64,000 bases of DNA from Frateuria edaphi (GTDB taxonomy: Bacteria > Pseudomonadota > Gammaproteobacteria > Xanthomonadales > Rhodanobacteraceae). The notes below the pieces were generated by a model. That model was not told the DNA's origin, did no database searches, and saw nothing but the letters and a program-made list of their open reading frames with translations. The number at the start of each line of letters is the position of its first letter. Within the stretch, counting starts at the first letter, position 1. The stretch is from contig NZ_CP088251.1 of the NCBI RefSeq assembly GCF_021117405.1, forward strand, positions 1,116,001 to 1,180,000, given 5' to 3'. Positions 36,248 to 46,917 of the stretch are shown piece by piece. A program made the position numbers and the translations under genes.

Positions 36248-37577
36248 GCACACGCGCAAGACCATCGTACGCCTGCTCGAGAGCATGGGCAGCGCGAAGG
36301 AAATCCAGCAGTACCTGAAGCGCTTCTCGCAGATGGATGCCAAGCGTTTCGCCGTGGTCAAGGTCGGCGGCGCCGTGTTGCGCGACGACCTGCCGGCGCT
36401 GGCCTCGTCGCTGACCTTCCTGCAGCAGGTGGGCCTCACGCCTATCGTGCTGCACGGCGCCGGCCCGCAGCTGGACCAGGAACTGGCCGCCGCCGGCATC
36501 ACCAAGCAGACCGTGGGCGGCCTGCGCGTGACCACGCCGCAGGCGATGGGCGTGGTGCGACGCGTGTTCCAGCAGCAGAACCTGCGGCTGGTCGACGCGC
36601 TGCATGCGATGGACACGCGCGCCGTGTCGGTGGCCTCGGGTGTCTTCATGTCCGACTACCTGGACCGCGAGGCGCTGGGCATGGTCGGCAGGACCACCGG
36701 CGTCGAACTCGCGCCGATCGAGGGGGCGTTGCGCGCCAACGCGATCCCGGTGATCGCCAGCCTGGGCGAGACGGCCGAGGGCCAGCTTCTCAACATCAAT
36801 GCGGACATCGCCGCCAACGAGCTGGTGCGCGTGCTGCAGCCCTACAAGATCGTGTTCCTCACCGGCACCGGCGGGCTGCTCGACGCGCAGGGGCAGGTGA
36901 TCGACTCGATCAACCTCTCCACCGAGTACGACCACCTGATGGCACAGCCGTGGATCGACGGCGGCATGCGGCTCAAGCTCGAACAGATCGCCGACCTGCT
37001 GGCCGACCTGCCGCTCACCTCGTCGGTGTCGATCACGCGGCCGGCGGAGCTGGCCAAGGAGCTGTTCACCCACAAGGGCTCGGGCACGCTGGTGCGCCGC
37101 GGCGAGAAGGTGCTGACCTTCGATTCGTGGGAGGGTGTGGACCAGGCACGCCTGCGTAAGTTGATCGAATCGAGCTTCGGTCGCGCGCTGGTGCCCGACT
37201 ACTTCGAGCGCACCCGGCCCTGGCGCGTCTACGTCAGCGAGAACTACCGCGCGGCGATGATCCTGACCCGGGAAGAGGGCATGGCCTACCTCGACAAGTT
37301 CGCGGTGCTGGACGAGGCGCAGGGCGAGGGCCTGGGGCGCGCCGTCTGGCTCGTCATGCGCGAGGCCAACCCGCGTCTGTTCTGGCGCTCCCGCCATGGC
37401 AACAACGTCAATCCGTTCTACGACGCCGAATGCGACGGCTCGCTCAAGCAGCCGCGCTGGAAGGTGTACTGGTACGGCATCGACGATTTCCGCCTGATCG
37501 AGCGCTGCGTGGCGCATTGCGCGCAGCGGCAGCCGACGCTGGTCGATCCGGCCCCCTTGAAGGACAACGCAGCATGA
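36234..37577 (+). CDS. argB: Bifunctional N-acetylglutamate kinase/synthase (NAGK-NAGS)
   Basis: The 447-residue protein fuses an amino-acid-kinase domain (about 45-290: [47 protein letters not shown]) to a C-terminal GNAT domain (about 300-440: [32 protein letters not shown]). This is the NAGS-K arrangement of Xanthomonadales, catalysing both N-acetylglutamate formation and its phosphorylation. It starts with GTG within argE' and overlaps argC by ATGA, so the central operon is translationally coupled. Confidence 0.95.
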   Translation: METHKHTRKTIVRLLESMGSAKEIQQYLKRFSQMDAKRFAVVKVGGAVLRDDLPALASSLTFLQQVGLTPIVLHGAGPQLDQELAAAGITKQTVGGLRVTTPQAMGVVRRVFQQQNLRLVDALHAMDTRAVSVASGVFMSDYLDREALGMVGRTTGVELAPIEGALRANAIPVIASLGETAEGQLLNINADIAANELVRVLQPYKIVFLTGTGGLLDAQGQVIDSINLSTEYDHLMAQPWIDGGMRLKLEQIADLLADLPLTSSVSITRPAELAKELFTHKGSGTLVRRGEKVLTFDSWEGVDQARLRKLIESSFGRALVPDYFERTRPWRVYVSENYRAAMILTREEGMAYLDKFAVLDEAQGEGLGRAVWLVMREANPRLFWRSRHGNNVNPFYDAECDGSLKQPRWKVYWYGIDDFRLIERCVAHCAQRQPTLVDPAPLKDNAA

Positions 37578-38554
37578 GGCCGGCCGGGATGGAACGGAAA
37601 ACCGTAGGTATCGTCGGTGCGCGCGGCCACACCGGCGCGGAGCTGATCCGCCTGATCGCCCGCCACCCAGCGCTGGAGCTGGCCTATGTCTCCTCGCGCG
37701 AGCTGGACGGCCAGCGCGTGGACGCCCACGTGCCCGAGTACGCCGGCGAGCTGCGCTACAGCGCCCCCGCGCACGAGGACCTGCCCGCGCTGGGCGCCGA
37801 CGTGGTGACCCTGGCCCTGCCCAACGGCAAGGCGGCTGCCTGCGTGGAAGCCTTCGACAAGGCGGGCGCGGATCCGCTGATCGTGGACCTGTCGGCCGAC
37901 TTCCGCTTCGACGAACGCTGGTACTACGGCCTGCCGGAACTGACGCGCGACCGCTGGCGCGGCCAGCGACGCATCAGCAACCCCGGCTGCTACGCCACCG
38001 CGATCCAGCTGGCGGTCGCCCCGCTGAAGGACTTGCTGGCCGCGCCGCCGGTGTGCTTCGGCGTGTCGGGCTACTCGGGCGCGGGCACCACGCCCTCGGA
38101 CAAGAATGACCCCGAGAAGCTGCGCGACAACCTGATGCCGTACTCGCTCACCGGCCACATGCACGAGCGCGAGACCTCGGCGCACCTTGGCGTGCCGGTG
38201 GAGTTCATGCCGCACGTCGCGCCGCACTTCCGCGGCCTGACCGTCACCTGCAATCTCTACCTCGCCCGCGCGATGAAGCGCGAGGACGTGATGGCGCGTT
38301 TCCGCCACGCCTACGGGGACGAGCCGCTGGTGCGCGTGCTGGATGAGGCGCCGTGGGTCAGCCGCATCGCCGGCAGGCACCACGCGGAGATCGGTGGCTT
38401 TGCGATGGGCCCCGATGGACGCCGCGTGGTCGTCGTCGCCACGCTCGACAACCTGCTCAAGGGCGCCGCCACCCAGGCCATGCAGAACATCAACCGCGCG
38501 CTGGGGCAGGGCGAACTGACGGGCATCCCGGTGGCGCAGGCGAAACGACCGTAA
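37574..38554 (+). CDS. argC: N-acetyl-gamma-glutamyl-phosphate reductase
   Basis: The 326-residue NADPH enzyme makes N-acetylglutamate semialdehyde. It has the Rossmann motif [18 protein letters not shown] and the catalytic Cys in [25 protein letters not shown] and the [15 protein letters not shown] end are family hallmarks. Its ATG overlaps the argB stop (ATGA); the second Met (MERKTVGIV, 37589) is an alternative start. Confidence 0.96.
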   Translation: MRPAGMERKTVGIVGARGHTGAELIRLIARHPALELAYVSSRELDGQRVDAHVPEYAGELRYSAPAHEDLPALGADVVTLALPNGKAAACVEAFDKAGADPLIVDLSADFRFDERWYYGLPELTRDRWRGQRRISNPGCYATAIQLAVAPLKDLLAAPPVCFGVSGYSGAGTTPSDKNDPEKLRDNLMPYSLTGHMHERETSAHLGVPVEFMPHVAPHFRGLTVTCNLYLARAMKREDVMARFRHAYGDEPLVRVLDEAPWVSRIAGRHHAEIGGFAMGPDGRRVVVVATLDNLLKGAATQAMQNINRALGQGELTGIPVAQAKRP

Positions 38555-38603
38555 GGCGAACCCGCGTCGCCTTCGTCCTTTTGCCCGCTGCCGAGAAACC
38601 ACC

Positions 38604-39956
38604 ATGCGCCTGACCCGCTACCTGCTACCCACCCTCAAGGAAAATCCCGCCGAGGCGCAGATCGCCTCGCACCGGCTGATGCTTCGCGCCGGCCTGATCC
38701 GGCAGGAGGCAGCCGGCATCTACGCCTGGCTGCCGCTGGGCCTGCGCGTGCTGAAAAACATCGAGCGCATCGTGCGCGAGGAAATGGACCGCGCCGGCGC
38801 GGTCGAACTGCTGATGCCCACGCTGCAACTGGCCGACCTGTGGCGCGAGAGTGGCCGCTACGACGCGTACGGCCCGGAGATGCTGCGCATCCGCGATCGC
38901 CACGAACGCGAGCTGCTTTACGGGCCGACCAACGAGGAAATGATCACGGAGATCTTCCGCAGCTACGTCAGCTCCTGGCGCAGCCTGCCGCTCAACCTCT
39001 ACCAGTTCCAGTGGAAGTTCCGCGACGAGCAGCGGCCGCGCTTCGGCGTGATGCGTGGTCGCGAGTTCCTCATGAAGGACGCCTATTCGTTCGACCTGGA
39101 CGAAGCCGCCGCACGCCGTTCCTACCAGCGCATGTTCGTGGCCTATCTGCGCATGTTCGACCGGATGGGCGTCAAGGCGATACCCATGCGTGCGGAAACC
39201 GGCCCGATCGGCGGCGACCTCTCGCACGAGTTCCTGGTGCTGGCGCAGACCGGCGAATCGGCCGTGTTCTGCGATCGCGCCGTGCTGGATCTGCCCGTGC
39301 CTGGCGCGGACGTGGACTACGACGGCGACCTGACACCGCTGGTCGACGCATGGACGGCGCCGTACGCCGCCACCGAGGACGTGCACGACGCCGGCCGTTT
39401 CGAGCGCGAGGTGCCGGCGGAACGGCAGGTGCTAGCACGCGGCATCGAGGTCGGCCAGATCTTCTACTTCGGCACCAAATACTCGGTGCCGATGAAGGCC
39501 ATGGTGCGCGGAACCGACGGCATCGAACGGCCGATCCACGGCGGCTGCTACGGCGTGGGCGTGTCACGGCTGCTGGGGGCGATCATCGAGGCCAGCCATG
39601 ACGACCAGGGCATCGTCTGGCCGGACGGTGTCGCGCCGTTCCAGGTGGGACTGTTGCATCTGAAGCACGGCGACGCCCGCGTCGACGCAGCATGCGCATC
39701 GCTCTACGCCGGCCTGCAGTCCGCCGGACTGAGCGTGTTGCTCGACGACACCGACGAACGGCCCGGCGCGAAGTTCGCCCGCATGGACCTGATCGGCTTG
39801 CCCTGGCAAGTGCTCGTCGGACCGCGCGGACTGGACAGCGGCACAGTGGAACTCAAGCACCGGGGGAGCGGCGAGCGGCGCGAACTGGCGCCCGACTCCG
39901 CGATCGCCTTCCTTCGCCAATCCCTTTCACCCTTGCATCCGGACGACCAGTCATGA
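38604..39956 (+). CDS. proS: Proline-tRNA ligase lacking the INS editing domain
   Basis: The 450-residue class II synthetase starts [19 protein letters not shown] and has motif 2 ([25 protein letters not shown] in part) and motif 3 ([16 protein letters not shown]), plus a C-terminal anticodon domain. Only about 60 residues separate [12 protein letters not shown] from the [12 protein letters not shown] region. The roughly 180-residue INS editing domain of E. coli-type ProRS is therefore missing, as in alphaproteobacterial ProRS. It cannot edit Ala-tRNA(Pro) in cis. It is embedded between argC and argH, and its stop overlaps argH by ATGA. Confidence 0.93.
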   Translation: MRLTRYLLPTLKENPAEAQIASHRLMLRAGLIRQEAAGIYAWLPLGLRVLKNIERIVREEMDRAGAVELLMPTLQLADLWRESGRYDAYGPEMLRIRDRHERELLYGPTNEEMITEIFRSYVSSWRSLPLNLYQFQWKFRDEQRPRFGVMRGREFLMKDAYSFDLDEAAARRSYQRMFVAYLRMFDRMGVKAIPMRAETGPIGGDLSHEFLVLAQTGESAVFCDRAVLDLPVPGADVDYDGDLTPLVDAWTAPYAATEDVHDAGRFEREVPAERQVLARGIEVGQIFYFGTKYSVPMKAMVRGTDGIERPIHGGCYGVGVSRLLGAIIEASHDDQGIVWPDGVAPFQVGLLHLKHGDARVDAACASLYAGLQSAGLSVLLDDTDERPGAKFARMDLIGLPWQVLVGPRGLDSGTVELKHRGSGERRELAPDSAIAFLRQSLSPLHPDDQS

Positions 39957-41248
39957 GCGATCTCCTGTGGCAGAAAGCCGGCGTCGAGACCGACGCCAGG
40001 ATCATGCGGTTCCTCGCCGGCAACGACGTGCTGCTGGACCGGGAGTTCTTCCTGCACGACGTCACCGCCAGCAAGGCGCATGTCGAAGGCCTCGCCCGCA
40101 TCGGCGTGGTCAGTGCGCAGGAGGCTACGGCGCTCGCGCACGAGCTCGACGCGCTGGCCGGGGATTTCCGCTCGGGCGCCTTCGTCCTGGACGAGCGTTA
40201 CGAGGACGGCCATTCGGCGATCGAGGCGCGGCTTACCGAGCGGCTGGGCGATGCCGGCCGGCGCGTGCACACTGGACGCAGTCGCAACGACCAGATCCTG
40301 GTCGCCACGCGATTGTGGTTGAAGGAAAAGCTCGATGCGCTTGCCAGGCACTGCCGCGCGATCGCGCGCGTGTGCCTGGAGCGCGCCGCGCAACCGGCGC
40401 TGCCGCTGCCGGGCTACACGCACCTTCAGCGCGCCGTGGTGTCTTCCACCGCCATGTGGTTCGCCGGCTTCGCCGAAGCCTTCATCGACAACACGCATCG
40501 CGCCCGCCAGACACTCGCCTGGATCGACGCCAACCCGCTGGGTACGGCCGCCGGCTACGGCGTGAACCTGCCGCTCGATCGCGAACACACCACCGCGGCG
40601 CTGGGCTTCTCGCGCATGCAGGTATCGCCGATCTACGCGCAGCTTTCGCGCGGCAAATTCGAGCTGGCCGCGCTCGAAGCGATGGCCAGCGCGCTGCTGG
40701 ACTTGCGCCGCCTGGCCTGGGACCTGTCGCTGTTCACGACCGCCGAATTCGGCTTCGTCAGCCTGCCGCCGGAGTACACCACCGGCAGCTCGATCATGCC
40801 CAACAAGCGCAACCCGGACGTCGTCGAACTGCTGCGTGCCAGCTACGCCACCGTGGCAGCGGCGCGTTGCGAGATCGAGCAGCTGCTGTCGCTGCCGACC
40901 GGGTACCAGCGCGACCTGCAGTTTTCCAAGGGCTCGATCTTCCACGGCATGACCCACGGGCTGGCCGCGCTGGAACTGGTGCCCGACCTGATCGAGCGTA
41001 TGCGCTGGAACGAGCCGGCCATGCGCGCGGCGATCGAACCGGCGATGTATGCCACCGATGTGGCCATCGAGCAGGCAGCGGCCGGCGTACCGTTCCGTGA
41101 GGCCTATCGTGCCGCGGCCGCCGCCGCCGCGGCCGCGGGCGAGGGGCGCACGCCGGAGCGCAGCCTTGCCGAACGGGTGTCGCCCGGTGGCGGTGGGGAC
41201 GTGGGGCTGGAAATACTGGCCGCACGCCTGGCGGCACTGCCGGGCTGA
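39953..41248 (+). CDS. argH: Argininosuccinate lyase
   Basis: The 431-residue fumarase/aspartase-superfamily enzyme releases arginine and fumarate. It shows [19 protein letters not shown] and the catalytic serine loop [13 protein letters not shown]. The C-terminus is Ala-rich but complete. It is the last gene of the arginine operon, translationally coupled to proS. No clear terminator follows before the histidine kinase gene. Confidence 0.96.
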   Translation: MSDLLWQKAGVETDARIMRFLAGNDVLLDREFFLHDVTASKAHVEGLARIGVVSAQEATALAHELDALAGDFRSGAFVLDERYEDGHSAIEARLTERLGDAGRRVHTGRSRNDQILVATRLWLKEKLDALARHCRAIARVCLERAAQPALPLPGYTHLQRAVVSSTAMWFAGFAEAFIDNTHRARQTLAWIDANPLGTAAGYGVNLPLDREHTTAALGFSRMQVSPIYAQLSRGKFELAALEAMASALLDLRRLAWDLSLFTTAEFGFVSLPPEYTTGSSIMPNKRNPDVVELLRASYATVAAARCEIEQLLSLPTGYQRDLQFSKGSIFHGMTHGLAALELVPDLIERMRWNEPAMRAAIEPAMYATDVAIEQAAAGVPFREAYRAAAAAAAAAGEGRTPERSLAERVSPGGGGDVGLEILAARLAALPG

Positions 41249-41375
41249 ACAACCGTTCAGTCCGTTTGAGGGGCGGTTCACGGCGTCCGGCCGATACTTC
41301 GCGCCATGCCTCCGATCCTGCCAGCGACATCTCGCAAGGCCCGGCGTGCGGCCCGTCGGCGCAGGGGCTATTGCC

Positions 41376-43922
41376 ATGAGCGGGGGTGAAAGTCGGCGGG
41401 GCATGCCACGCGAGCTGCTCGCGGCAGAGCAGGCGGCGGTCCTGGGACAGCTGGCCGAAGGCGTGATCCTGGTCGACACCACGGGCCAGATCACCTATGT
41501 CAACGAAGCCGCGGCACGGTTGCATGGAGTTGCCCGGCTCGACGTAGGCCCGGACGACTACGCCGGCGCCTACCGGTTGCTGACCGAGGATGGACGGCCC
41601 TATCCGTCGCGTGAGCTGCCGCTGTCGCGGGCGGTGCTCGATGGCGAAATCGTCACCGGCGCCTGCTGGCGCATCCGGCGTCCGGACGGTTCCGAGATCA
41701 TCGCGCAGGGCTCCGCGCGCCCGATCCACGATGTCGATGGCAGGCCGCTCGGCGCGGTCCTCACCATGCACGACGACACGGTGCGCGTGCAGACCGAGCG
41801 GGCATTGCGTGACGAAAGCCAGGCGCTGGAGACACTCAATCGCGTGGGTGCGACGGTGGCCAGCGAACTGGAACTGGAACGCATCGTGCAGACGGTCACC
41901 GATGCCGGCGTCGCGCTGATCGGCGCCAGCATGGGCGCGTTCTTCTACAACACCACCAACGAGGCGGGCGAGAGCATGATGCTCTACACCCTCTCCGGCG
42001 TGGACCGGCACGTGTTCGATCGGTACCCGATGCCGCGGGCCAGCTTCCTGTTCCGGCCCACGCTGTCGGGCGAGAGCGTCGTCCGCTGCGACGATGTCCT
42101 GCTCGATCCGCGTTACGGCAAGGGTCCGCCCTACCATGGCCTGCCACCCGGGCATCCGCCGGTGCGCAGCTATCTGGCCGTGCCGGTGGTCTCCCGCTCG
42201 GGCCGCGTGTCGGGCGGGTTGTTTTTCGGCCATCCCGAGCCGGGGCGTTTTTCCGCGCGGCACGAACGTCTGATGGCCGGCATCGCCGCGCACGCGGCGA
42301 TCGCGATCGACAATGCGAACCTGTACGCCGTGGCGCAAGGCGAGATCGACGAGCGCCGTGCCGCCGAGGAACGGCTGCGCGAGATCAACGAAACGCTCGA
42401 GCAACGGGTCGAGGCCCGCACCCGCGAACGCGACCGCGCATGGAAGCATTCGCGCGACCTGCAGGCGGTGGTCGACGAGCGCGGCTACTTCCTGCAGGTC
42501 AGCGACGCCTGGCACACGATGCTCGGCTGGCGGGCGACAGAGGTGGTCGGGCATCGCGCCTACGAGTTCATCCACCCCGACGATCGCGAGGTCGGCGAGC
42601 GTCCCTTCTTTTCGAGCTTGATCAAGGGGCCGGCGTTCGAGAACCGCATGCGGCACAAGGATGGCAGTTACCGCTGCATTTCCTGGCTCGCCAGCCAGGA
42701 CGAAGGCACGATCTACGCCAGCGGACGCGACGTCACCGAACAGAAGGAACAGGCGAGCGCACTGGCACAGGCCGAGGCGACGTTGCGGCAAAGCCAGAAG
42801 ATGGAGGCGGTCGGCCACCTTACCGGCGGCATCGCGCACGACTTCAACAACATGCTTGCTGTAGTGATCGGCTCCCTCGACCTGCTGCAACACCGGTTGG
42901 CCGACGACGCCCCCGAGCAACGGTACGCCGGGAACGCCATGGAGGCGGCCAGCCGCGCCGCCACGCTGACCCAGCGCCTGCTCGCGTTCGCCCGCCAGCA
43001 ACCGCTCGAGCCACGGCCGGTGGACGCCAATGTGCTGGTGGAGGGCATGTCCGAGCTGCTGCGCCACGCGATCGGGCCGGACATCCGCCTGGAAGTGCTG
43101 ACGGGCGCCGGTTTGTGGCCGACGCTGGTCGATGCGAACCAGCTTGAGAACGTCATCCTCAATCTCGCCGTGAATGCCCGTGACGCCATGCCCGGCGGCG
43201 GCCGCCTGACCATCGAAACAGCCAACGCCAGCCTCGATCGGCGCTACGTTGCCGGACATCCGGACATGGAAGCAGGTGACTATGTGTCGATCACGGTCAG
43301 CGACAGTGGCACCGGCATGCCGCCGGAGGTGGCCGCGCGCGCCTTCGATCCGTTCTTCACCACCAAGCAGGCGGGGCAGGGCACAGGCCTGGGCCTCAGC
43401 CAGGTCTATGGATTCGTCAAGCAATCGGGTGGACACGTCGCGATCTATTCGGAGCCGGGTCGCGGCACCGGCGTCAAGGTCTATCTGCCGCGGCTGATCG
43501 GCGAGGCGGACGGACAGAAGGCATCCACCGCTGCGGCCGCGTTGCCGACCGGACAACAAGAATTGATCCTGCTTGTGGACGATGAGCCGGCGGTGCGCAA
43601 GGTCACTGCCGAGGCCCTGCGGGAGCTGGGCTACCGTGTGCTGGAGGCGGACGGCGCGCAGGCTGCGCTCGACGAACTCGCCACGCACGCGGACGTTGCG
43701 CTGCTGCTGACCGACGTGGTCATGCCAGAGATCGACGGACGCCGGCTGGCGGAGGAAGCCCGCCTTCGCCGGCCGGGCCTGAAAGTGCTGTTCACCACCG
43801 GCTACTCGGCCGCGGCGGCGCAACGCAACGGCGCGACGGATCCGCAGTCTCCGCTGCTCGGCAAGCCCTATACGCTCGCCGAACTGGGACGCAAATTGCG
43901 GCAGCTGCTGCGGGACGGCTGA
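41376..43922 (+). CDS. Hybrid histidine kinase (PAS-GAF-PAS-HisKA-HATPase-REC)
   Basis: The 848-residue protein has no predicted transmembrane helix and so is likely cytoplasmic. Domains in order are a PAS (about 10-135), a GAF (about 155-320), a coiled-coil, a second PAS (about 360-465), the HisKA box with phospho-His in [13 protein letters not shown], a HATPase with [20 protein letters not shown] and [11 protein letters not shown], and a C-terminal receiver with [10 protein letters not shown] and [10 protein letters not shown]. The signal is unknown. No partner regulator lies next to it. The ATG at 41376 was chosen; earlier in-frame sequence overlaps argH. Confidence 0.9.
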   Translation: MSGGESRRGMPRELLAAEQAAVLGQLAEGVILVDTTGQITYVNEAAARLHGVARLDVGPDDYAGAYRLLTEDGRPYPSRELPLSRAVLDGEIVTGACWRIRRPDGSEIIAQGSARPIHDVDGRPLGAVLTMHDDTVRVQTERALRDESQALETLNRVGATVASELELERIVQTVTDAGVALIGASMGAFFYNTTNEAGESMMLYTLSGVDRHVFDRYPMPRASFLFRPTLSGESVVRCDDVLLDPRYGKGPPYHGLPPGHPPVRSYLAVPVVSRSGRVSGGLFFGHPEPGRFSARHERLMAGIAAHAAIAIDNANLYAVAQGEIDERRAAEERLREINETLEQRVEARTRERDRAWKHSRDLQAVVDERGYFLQVSDAWHTMLGWRATEVVGHRAYEFIHPDDREVGERPFFSSLIKGPAFENRMRHKDGSYRCISWLASQDEGTIYASGRDVTEQKEQASALAQAEATLRQSQKMEAVGHLTGGIAHDFNNMLAVVIGSLDLLQHRLADDAPEQRYAGNAMEAASRAATLTQRLLAFARQQPLEPRPVDANVLVEGMSELLRHAIGPDIRLEVLTGAGLWPTLVDANQLENVILNLAVNARDAMPGGGRLTIETANASLDRRYVAGHPDMEAGDYVSITVSDSGTGMPPEVAARAFDPFFTTKQAGQGTGLGLSQVYGFVKQSGGHVAIYSEPGRGTGVKVYLPRLIGEADGQKASTAAAALPTGQQELILLVDDEPAVRKVTAEALRELGYRVLEADGAQAALDELATHADVALLLTDVVMPEIDGRRLAEEARLRRPGLKVLFTTGYSAAAAQRNGATDPQSPLLGKPYTLAELGRKLRQLLRDG

Positions 43923-43934
43923 CGTAAAGCCGCG

Positions 43935-44435
43935 TCAACCGTGGAGGTGGCCCTGGTGGCCGAGGTCGCGCGGCTGCTCGCTCCACATCCCGCGGGCGAA
44001 ATCCAGCGCACGCTCCACGAAGTTGCCCGACGACTCCCAGTACATCGCATCGCGCACGCGCACGCGAAGGACCGCGAGGTTGGGATCGTCCTTGCCGGAG
44101 AAAAACACCTTCTGCGCCGGCGACCACAGCTCCTCGATCAAGGCCTGGTCGCGGTCGATGCGCGCCCGGCCGCGCACGGAGACATAGCATTTGTCGTCCT
44201 GGTTGGCGTAGGCGAGATTGACGTCCAGGTCGTCGGTGAGCTGGTCGACCTTGGCACTGTCGGCCGCGGTGAAGAACACCAGTTCGCCGTCGGCGGTGAG
44301 CTTGAGCGTCTGCAGCGGGCGGCTGACCAGGGAGCCGTCCGCGGCCAGCGTGGTGAGCATCGCCACCTCGATGTCGTCGATCAGTTCACCGAGCTTGTTG
44401 AGGTCGGTATCGTCGTGCGGTGCGTCGTTTTTCAT
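43935..44435 (-). CDS. PNPOx-like general stress protein (FMN-binding split barrel)
   Basis: The 166-residue protein matches the pyridoxamine 5'-phosphate oxidase-like/general stress protein 26 family. VAMLTTLAADGSLVSRPLQTL, LVFFTAADSAKVDQL and the CYVSVRGRARI strand are typical. Members, including one characterised in Xanthomonas, bind FMN or FAD but do not act on pyridoxamine phosphate. It is convergent with the kinase gene and ends 12 bases from it. Confidence 0.9.
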   Translation of the reverse strand: MKNDAPHDDTDLNKLGELIDDIEVAMLTTLAADGSLVSRPLQTLKLTADGELVFFTAADSAKVDQLTDDLDVNLAYANQDDKCYVSVRGRARIDRDQALIEELWSPAQKVFFSGKDDPNLAVLRVRVRDAMYWESSGNFVERALDFARGMWSEQPRDLGHQGHLHG

Positions 44436-44500
44436 GGCGGTCTCCGGGCGGCGGAAGGTCCCACCCTCGCCGATCCGCGATCAAGCCACGATGAAACGCG

Positions 44501-45118
44501 TCAGCGCCGTTCGAGCAACGCGTAGGCGAACGCCTGGCACGTGCCGGCGGGCGTGGTGTGCTGCTCGGACCGTTGGTCGAGCAGGCGGAACGCCGGGCCG
44601 AGCAGGGCGGCAATGTCGCCGGCGGAGCGCCGCGCGACCTTCAGCCCGCTGCAGCGCTCCGGACCGTCCGGGGCGAAACCCCCGATCACGGCATGGCCGC
44701 CCGGCCGCACGGCGCGCGCCGCCTGTGCGGCATAGCGTGCGGTTTGCGTCGGCGAGGTGAGGAAATGCAGCACGGCGCGGTCGTGCCAGAGATCGAACGC
44801 GGCAGGCGCGAGGTCGGCTTCAAGAAGATCGGTGGCGAGCCAGCGCACCACCTCGCCGCGCGGACCCAGGCGTTCGCGCGCGACATCGAGGGCCGCTTGC
44901 GAAAGATCCAGCACGGTGATGTCGCCTAGCCCCTGCGCGAGCAGGTCATCGACCAGCGTGGAGGCGCCGCCGCCCACGTCGACCACCCGCGTGGAAGCAC
45001 CCAGGCCGACCTGGCGCAGCAAGGCCAGCGACACGTCCAGGTGTGGGCGATACCAGCTCACCGCCTGGGCGGAGCGGTTGCGGTAGACCCCTTCCCAGTG
45101 CGCCTGCTCGCCGGACAT
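44501..45118 (-). CDS. Class I SAM-dependent methyltransferase
   Basis: The 205-residue protein begins MSGEQAHWEGVYRNRSAQAVSWY, a pattern of small thiol/selenium-type methyltransferases. The SAM motif is VVDVGGGASTLVDDLL; motifs II and III follow as LWHDRAVLHFLT and RPGGHAVIGGFAPDGPERCSGL. The substrate is unknown. Its ATG lies one base beyond the kynU stop, so it is translationally coupled to kynureninase, an unusual partner. Confidence 0.88.
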   Translation of the reverse strand: MSGEQAHWEGVYRNRSAQAVSWYRPHLDVSLALLRQVGLGASTRVVDVGGGASTLVDDLLAQGLGDITVLDLSQAALDVARERLGPRGEVVRWLATDLLEADLAPAAFDLWHDRAVLHFLTSPTQTARYAAQAARAVRPGGHAVIGGFAPDGPERCSGLKVARRSAGDIAALLGPAFRLLDQRSEQHTTPAGTCQAFAYALLERR

Positions 45119-45119
45119 G

Positions 45120-46394
45120 TCAGCCGGCAGCCCAGCGCCGCACCGCCTCCGCAAAGGCCAGGCAATCGGCGTGGCGGTTGTAGAGCGGGGCGGGGGAAAT
45201 GCGGATGACGTCCGGCTCGCGCCAGTCGCCAATAACGCCATTGGCCATCAGGTACTCGAAGAGCGCGCGCCCACGGGCGCGGCCGCCGAGCACGCGGATC
45301 GACAATTGGGCGCCACGGCGCGCCGGGTCGGCGGGCGTGACAATGTCCAGCACGTCGGGCAACTGCGTACGCACCAGCCATTCGAGATAGCCGGTCAGCT
45401 CGAGCGACTTTTCGCGCAGTCGTGCCATGCCGGCGCGGCGGAAGAGCTCCAGCGACACACGCAGCGGCGCCAGCGCCAGGATCGGCGGGTTGGACAGCTG
45501 CCACCCGTCCGCGCCGGGCGTGGGCTCGAACTGCGGACCCATCTGGAAGCGCGTGGTCTTGTCATGCCCCCACCAGCCGGCGAAGCGCGGCAACGCTGCG
45601 CGCGCATGGCGCTCGTGCACGAACGCGCCACCAACGGCGCCGGGGCCGGAATTCAAATACTTGTAGCTGCACCAGATCGCGAAATCCGCGTCGCTGTCGT
45701 GCAGCTGCAGCGGCAGGTTGCCGACGGCATGGGCGAGGTCGAACCCGACCTGGCAACCCTGTGCGTGGGCCAGGCGGGCGATCGCCTTCAGGTCGAACGC
45801 CTGGCCGGTGCGGTACTGCACGCCCGGGAGCATCACCAGCGCGGTACGCGCGCCGTGTTCGGCCAGGGCGCGCTTGAAGGCCGCATCCGAGATCGTGCCG
45901 TTGGGCTCGTCCGGCTCCAGCTCGATCAGCGAGGTGGCCGGGTCGTAGCCGTGGAAGCGGATCTGCGATTCGACCGCATAGCGATCGGTGGGGAAGGCGC
46001 CGGCTTCGATCAGGATCGCGTGGCGTTCGGGCGAGGGACGGTAGAAGCTCACCATCATCAGGTGCAGGTTCACGCCCAGCGTGTTCATCGCAACGACTTC
46101 GGACGGTAGCGCGCCGACCACCTGCGCCAGGTCGTCGCGCACGAACTCGTGGTAGTCCATCCAGGGCAAGCGGCCCTTGAAATGGCCTTCCACGCCCAAC
46201 TCGCCCCAGTAGTCCAGCTCCGCTGCAACCGAGTCGCGCACCGCGCGCGGCTGCAGACCCAGCGAGTTGCCGCAGAAGTAGTTCGAATCGCGGCCTTCGT
46301 GCGGAGGAATCAGGAACTCGTCGCGGAACGCGCGCAGCGGGTCGGCTTCATCGGCGGCGGCCGCCCACGTGGCGGAAGCCTGGTAGTGCGTCAT
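45120..46394 (-). CDS. kynU: Kynureninase
   Basis: The 424-residue PLP enzyme cleaves kynurenine or 3-hydroxykynurenine to (hydroxy)anthranilate and alanine. Signatures are YFCGNSLGLQPRAV, the PLP-binding IWCSYKYLNSGPGAVGGAFVHE (Lys in SYKYLN) and GWWGHDKTTRFQM. The ATG giving MTHYQASATW fits the family length; an in-frame extension runs antisense through the next gene. It lies 10 bases after a small exported-protein gene and shares the operon with ACMSD. Confidence 0.95.
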   Translation of the reverse strand: MTHYQASATWAAAADEADPLRAFRDEFLIPPHEGRDSNYFCGNSLGLQPRAVRDSVAAELDYWGELGVEGHFKGRLPWMDYHEFVRDDLAQVVGALPSEVVAMNTLGVNLHLMMVSFYRPSPERHAILIEAGAFPTDRYAVESQIRFHGYDPATSLIELEPDEPNGTISDAAFKRALAEHGARTALVMLPGVQYRTGQAFDLKAIARLAHAQGCQVGFDLAHAVGNLPLQLHDSDADFAIWCSYKYLNSGPGAVGGAFVHERHARAALPRFAGWWGHDKTTRFQMGPQFEPTPGADGWQLSNPPILALAPLRVSLELFRRAGMARLREKSLELTGYLEWLVRTQLPDVLDIVTPADPARRGAQLSIRVLGGRARGRALFEYLMANGVIGDWREPDVIRISPAPLYNRHADCLAFAEAVRRWAAG

Positions 46395-46404
46395 CCTTGG
46401 AACC

Positions 46405-46917
46405 TCATCGGGCCAGGTCGGCGGCGACCGCGTCGCAGCCCTTGTCGAATGCGGTCGCCCAGGCGGCGCCGGCCTCGCTGCGGGCCGGTCGGGCGCAACG
46501 CAGGCGGACCGCGTGGTTGTTCTTGAACCAGAACCGCTCGTCGTAGCGGTAGGCCGTACCGTGTTCCTGCGCGGTATAGGCCTGGCTGTTGGGGCCCTCT
46601 GGGTTGCCGATAGCCTTGTAACCGTCCAGCCCCTTTGCCTTGCGGGTGGCGTTGCCCACGTACCGGTTGAAAGCGGCCAGGTCGCCGACCGGCTCCACTT
46701 CCACCGTGACCGAGGCGAGGTTGTCGCGGGCGGTGGGCGAGGGGTCTGGCACCTGGAACACGCGCATTTCGGGCACGCCCTGGGTTTCCATGATCGTGAC
46801 CCAGTTGTCCGGCGTGCTGAAGGCGACATCGCCACCGGCCATGCTCACATCGGTGGCGCAGGCGGGACCGGCCAGCAGCAGGGCGCCGGCCAGGAAGAAG
46901 CTGCGGTAGAGGTTCAT
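46405..46917 (-). CDS. Hypothetical exported protein in the kynurenine operon
   Basis: The 170-residue protein has a signal peptide (MNLYRSFFLAGALLLAGPACA) and a periplasmic domain of unknown type. Features are STPDNWVTIMETQGVPEMRVFQ and a C-terminal Cys pair (CARPAR...KGCDAV). Its start overlaps the ACMSD stop (ATGA) and kynU follows after 10 bases, so it is the middle gene of the operon. I do not recognise the family. Confidence 0.8.
   Translation of the reverse strand: MNLYRSFFLAGALLLAGPACATDVSMAGGDVAFSTPDNWVTIMETQGVPEMRVFQVPDPSPTARDNLASVTVEVEPVGDLAAFNRYVGNATRKAKGLDGYKAIGNPEGPNSQAYTAQEHGTAYRYDERFWFKNNHAVRLRCARPARSEAGAAWATAFDKGCDAVAADLAR

Noticed and set aside
40794..43823. A 1009-codon open frame on the minus strand across argH and the histidine kinase
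   Set aside because: It is antisense to two genes with clear domains; its product is His/Arg/Gln-rich low complexity, typical of reverse-frame reading in high-GC DNA.
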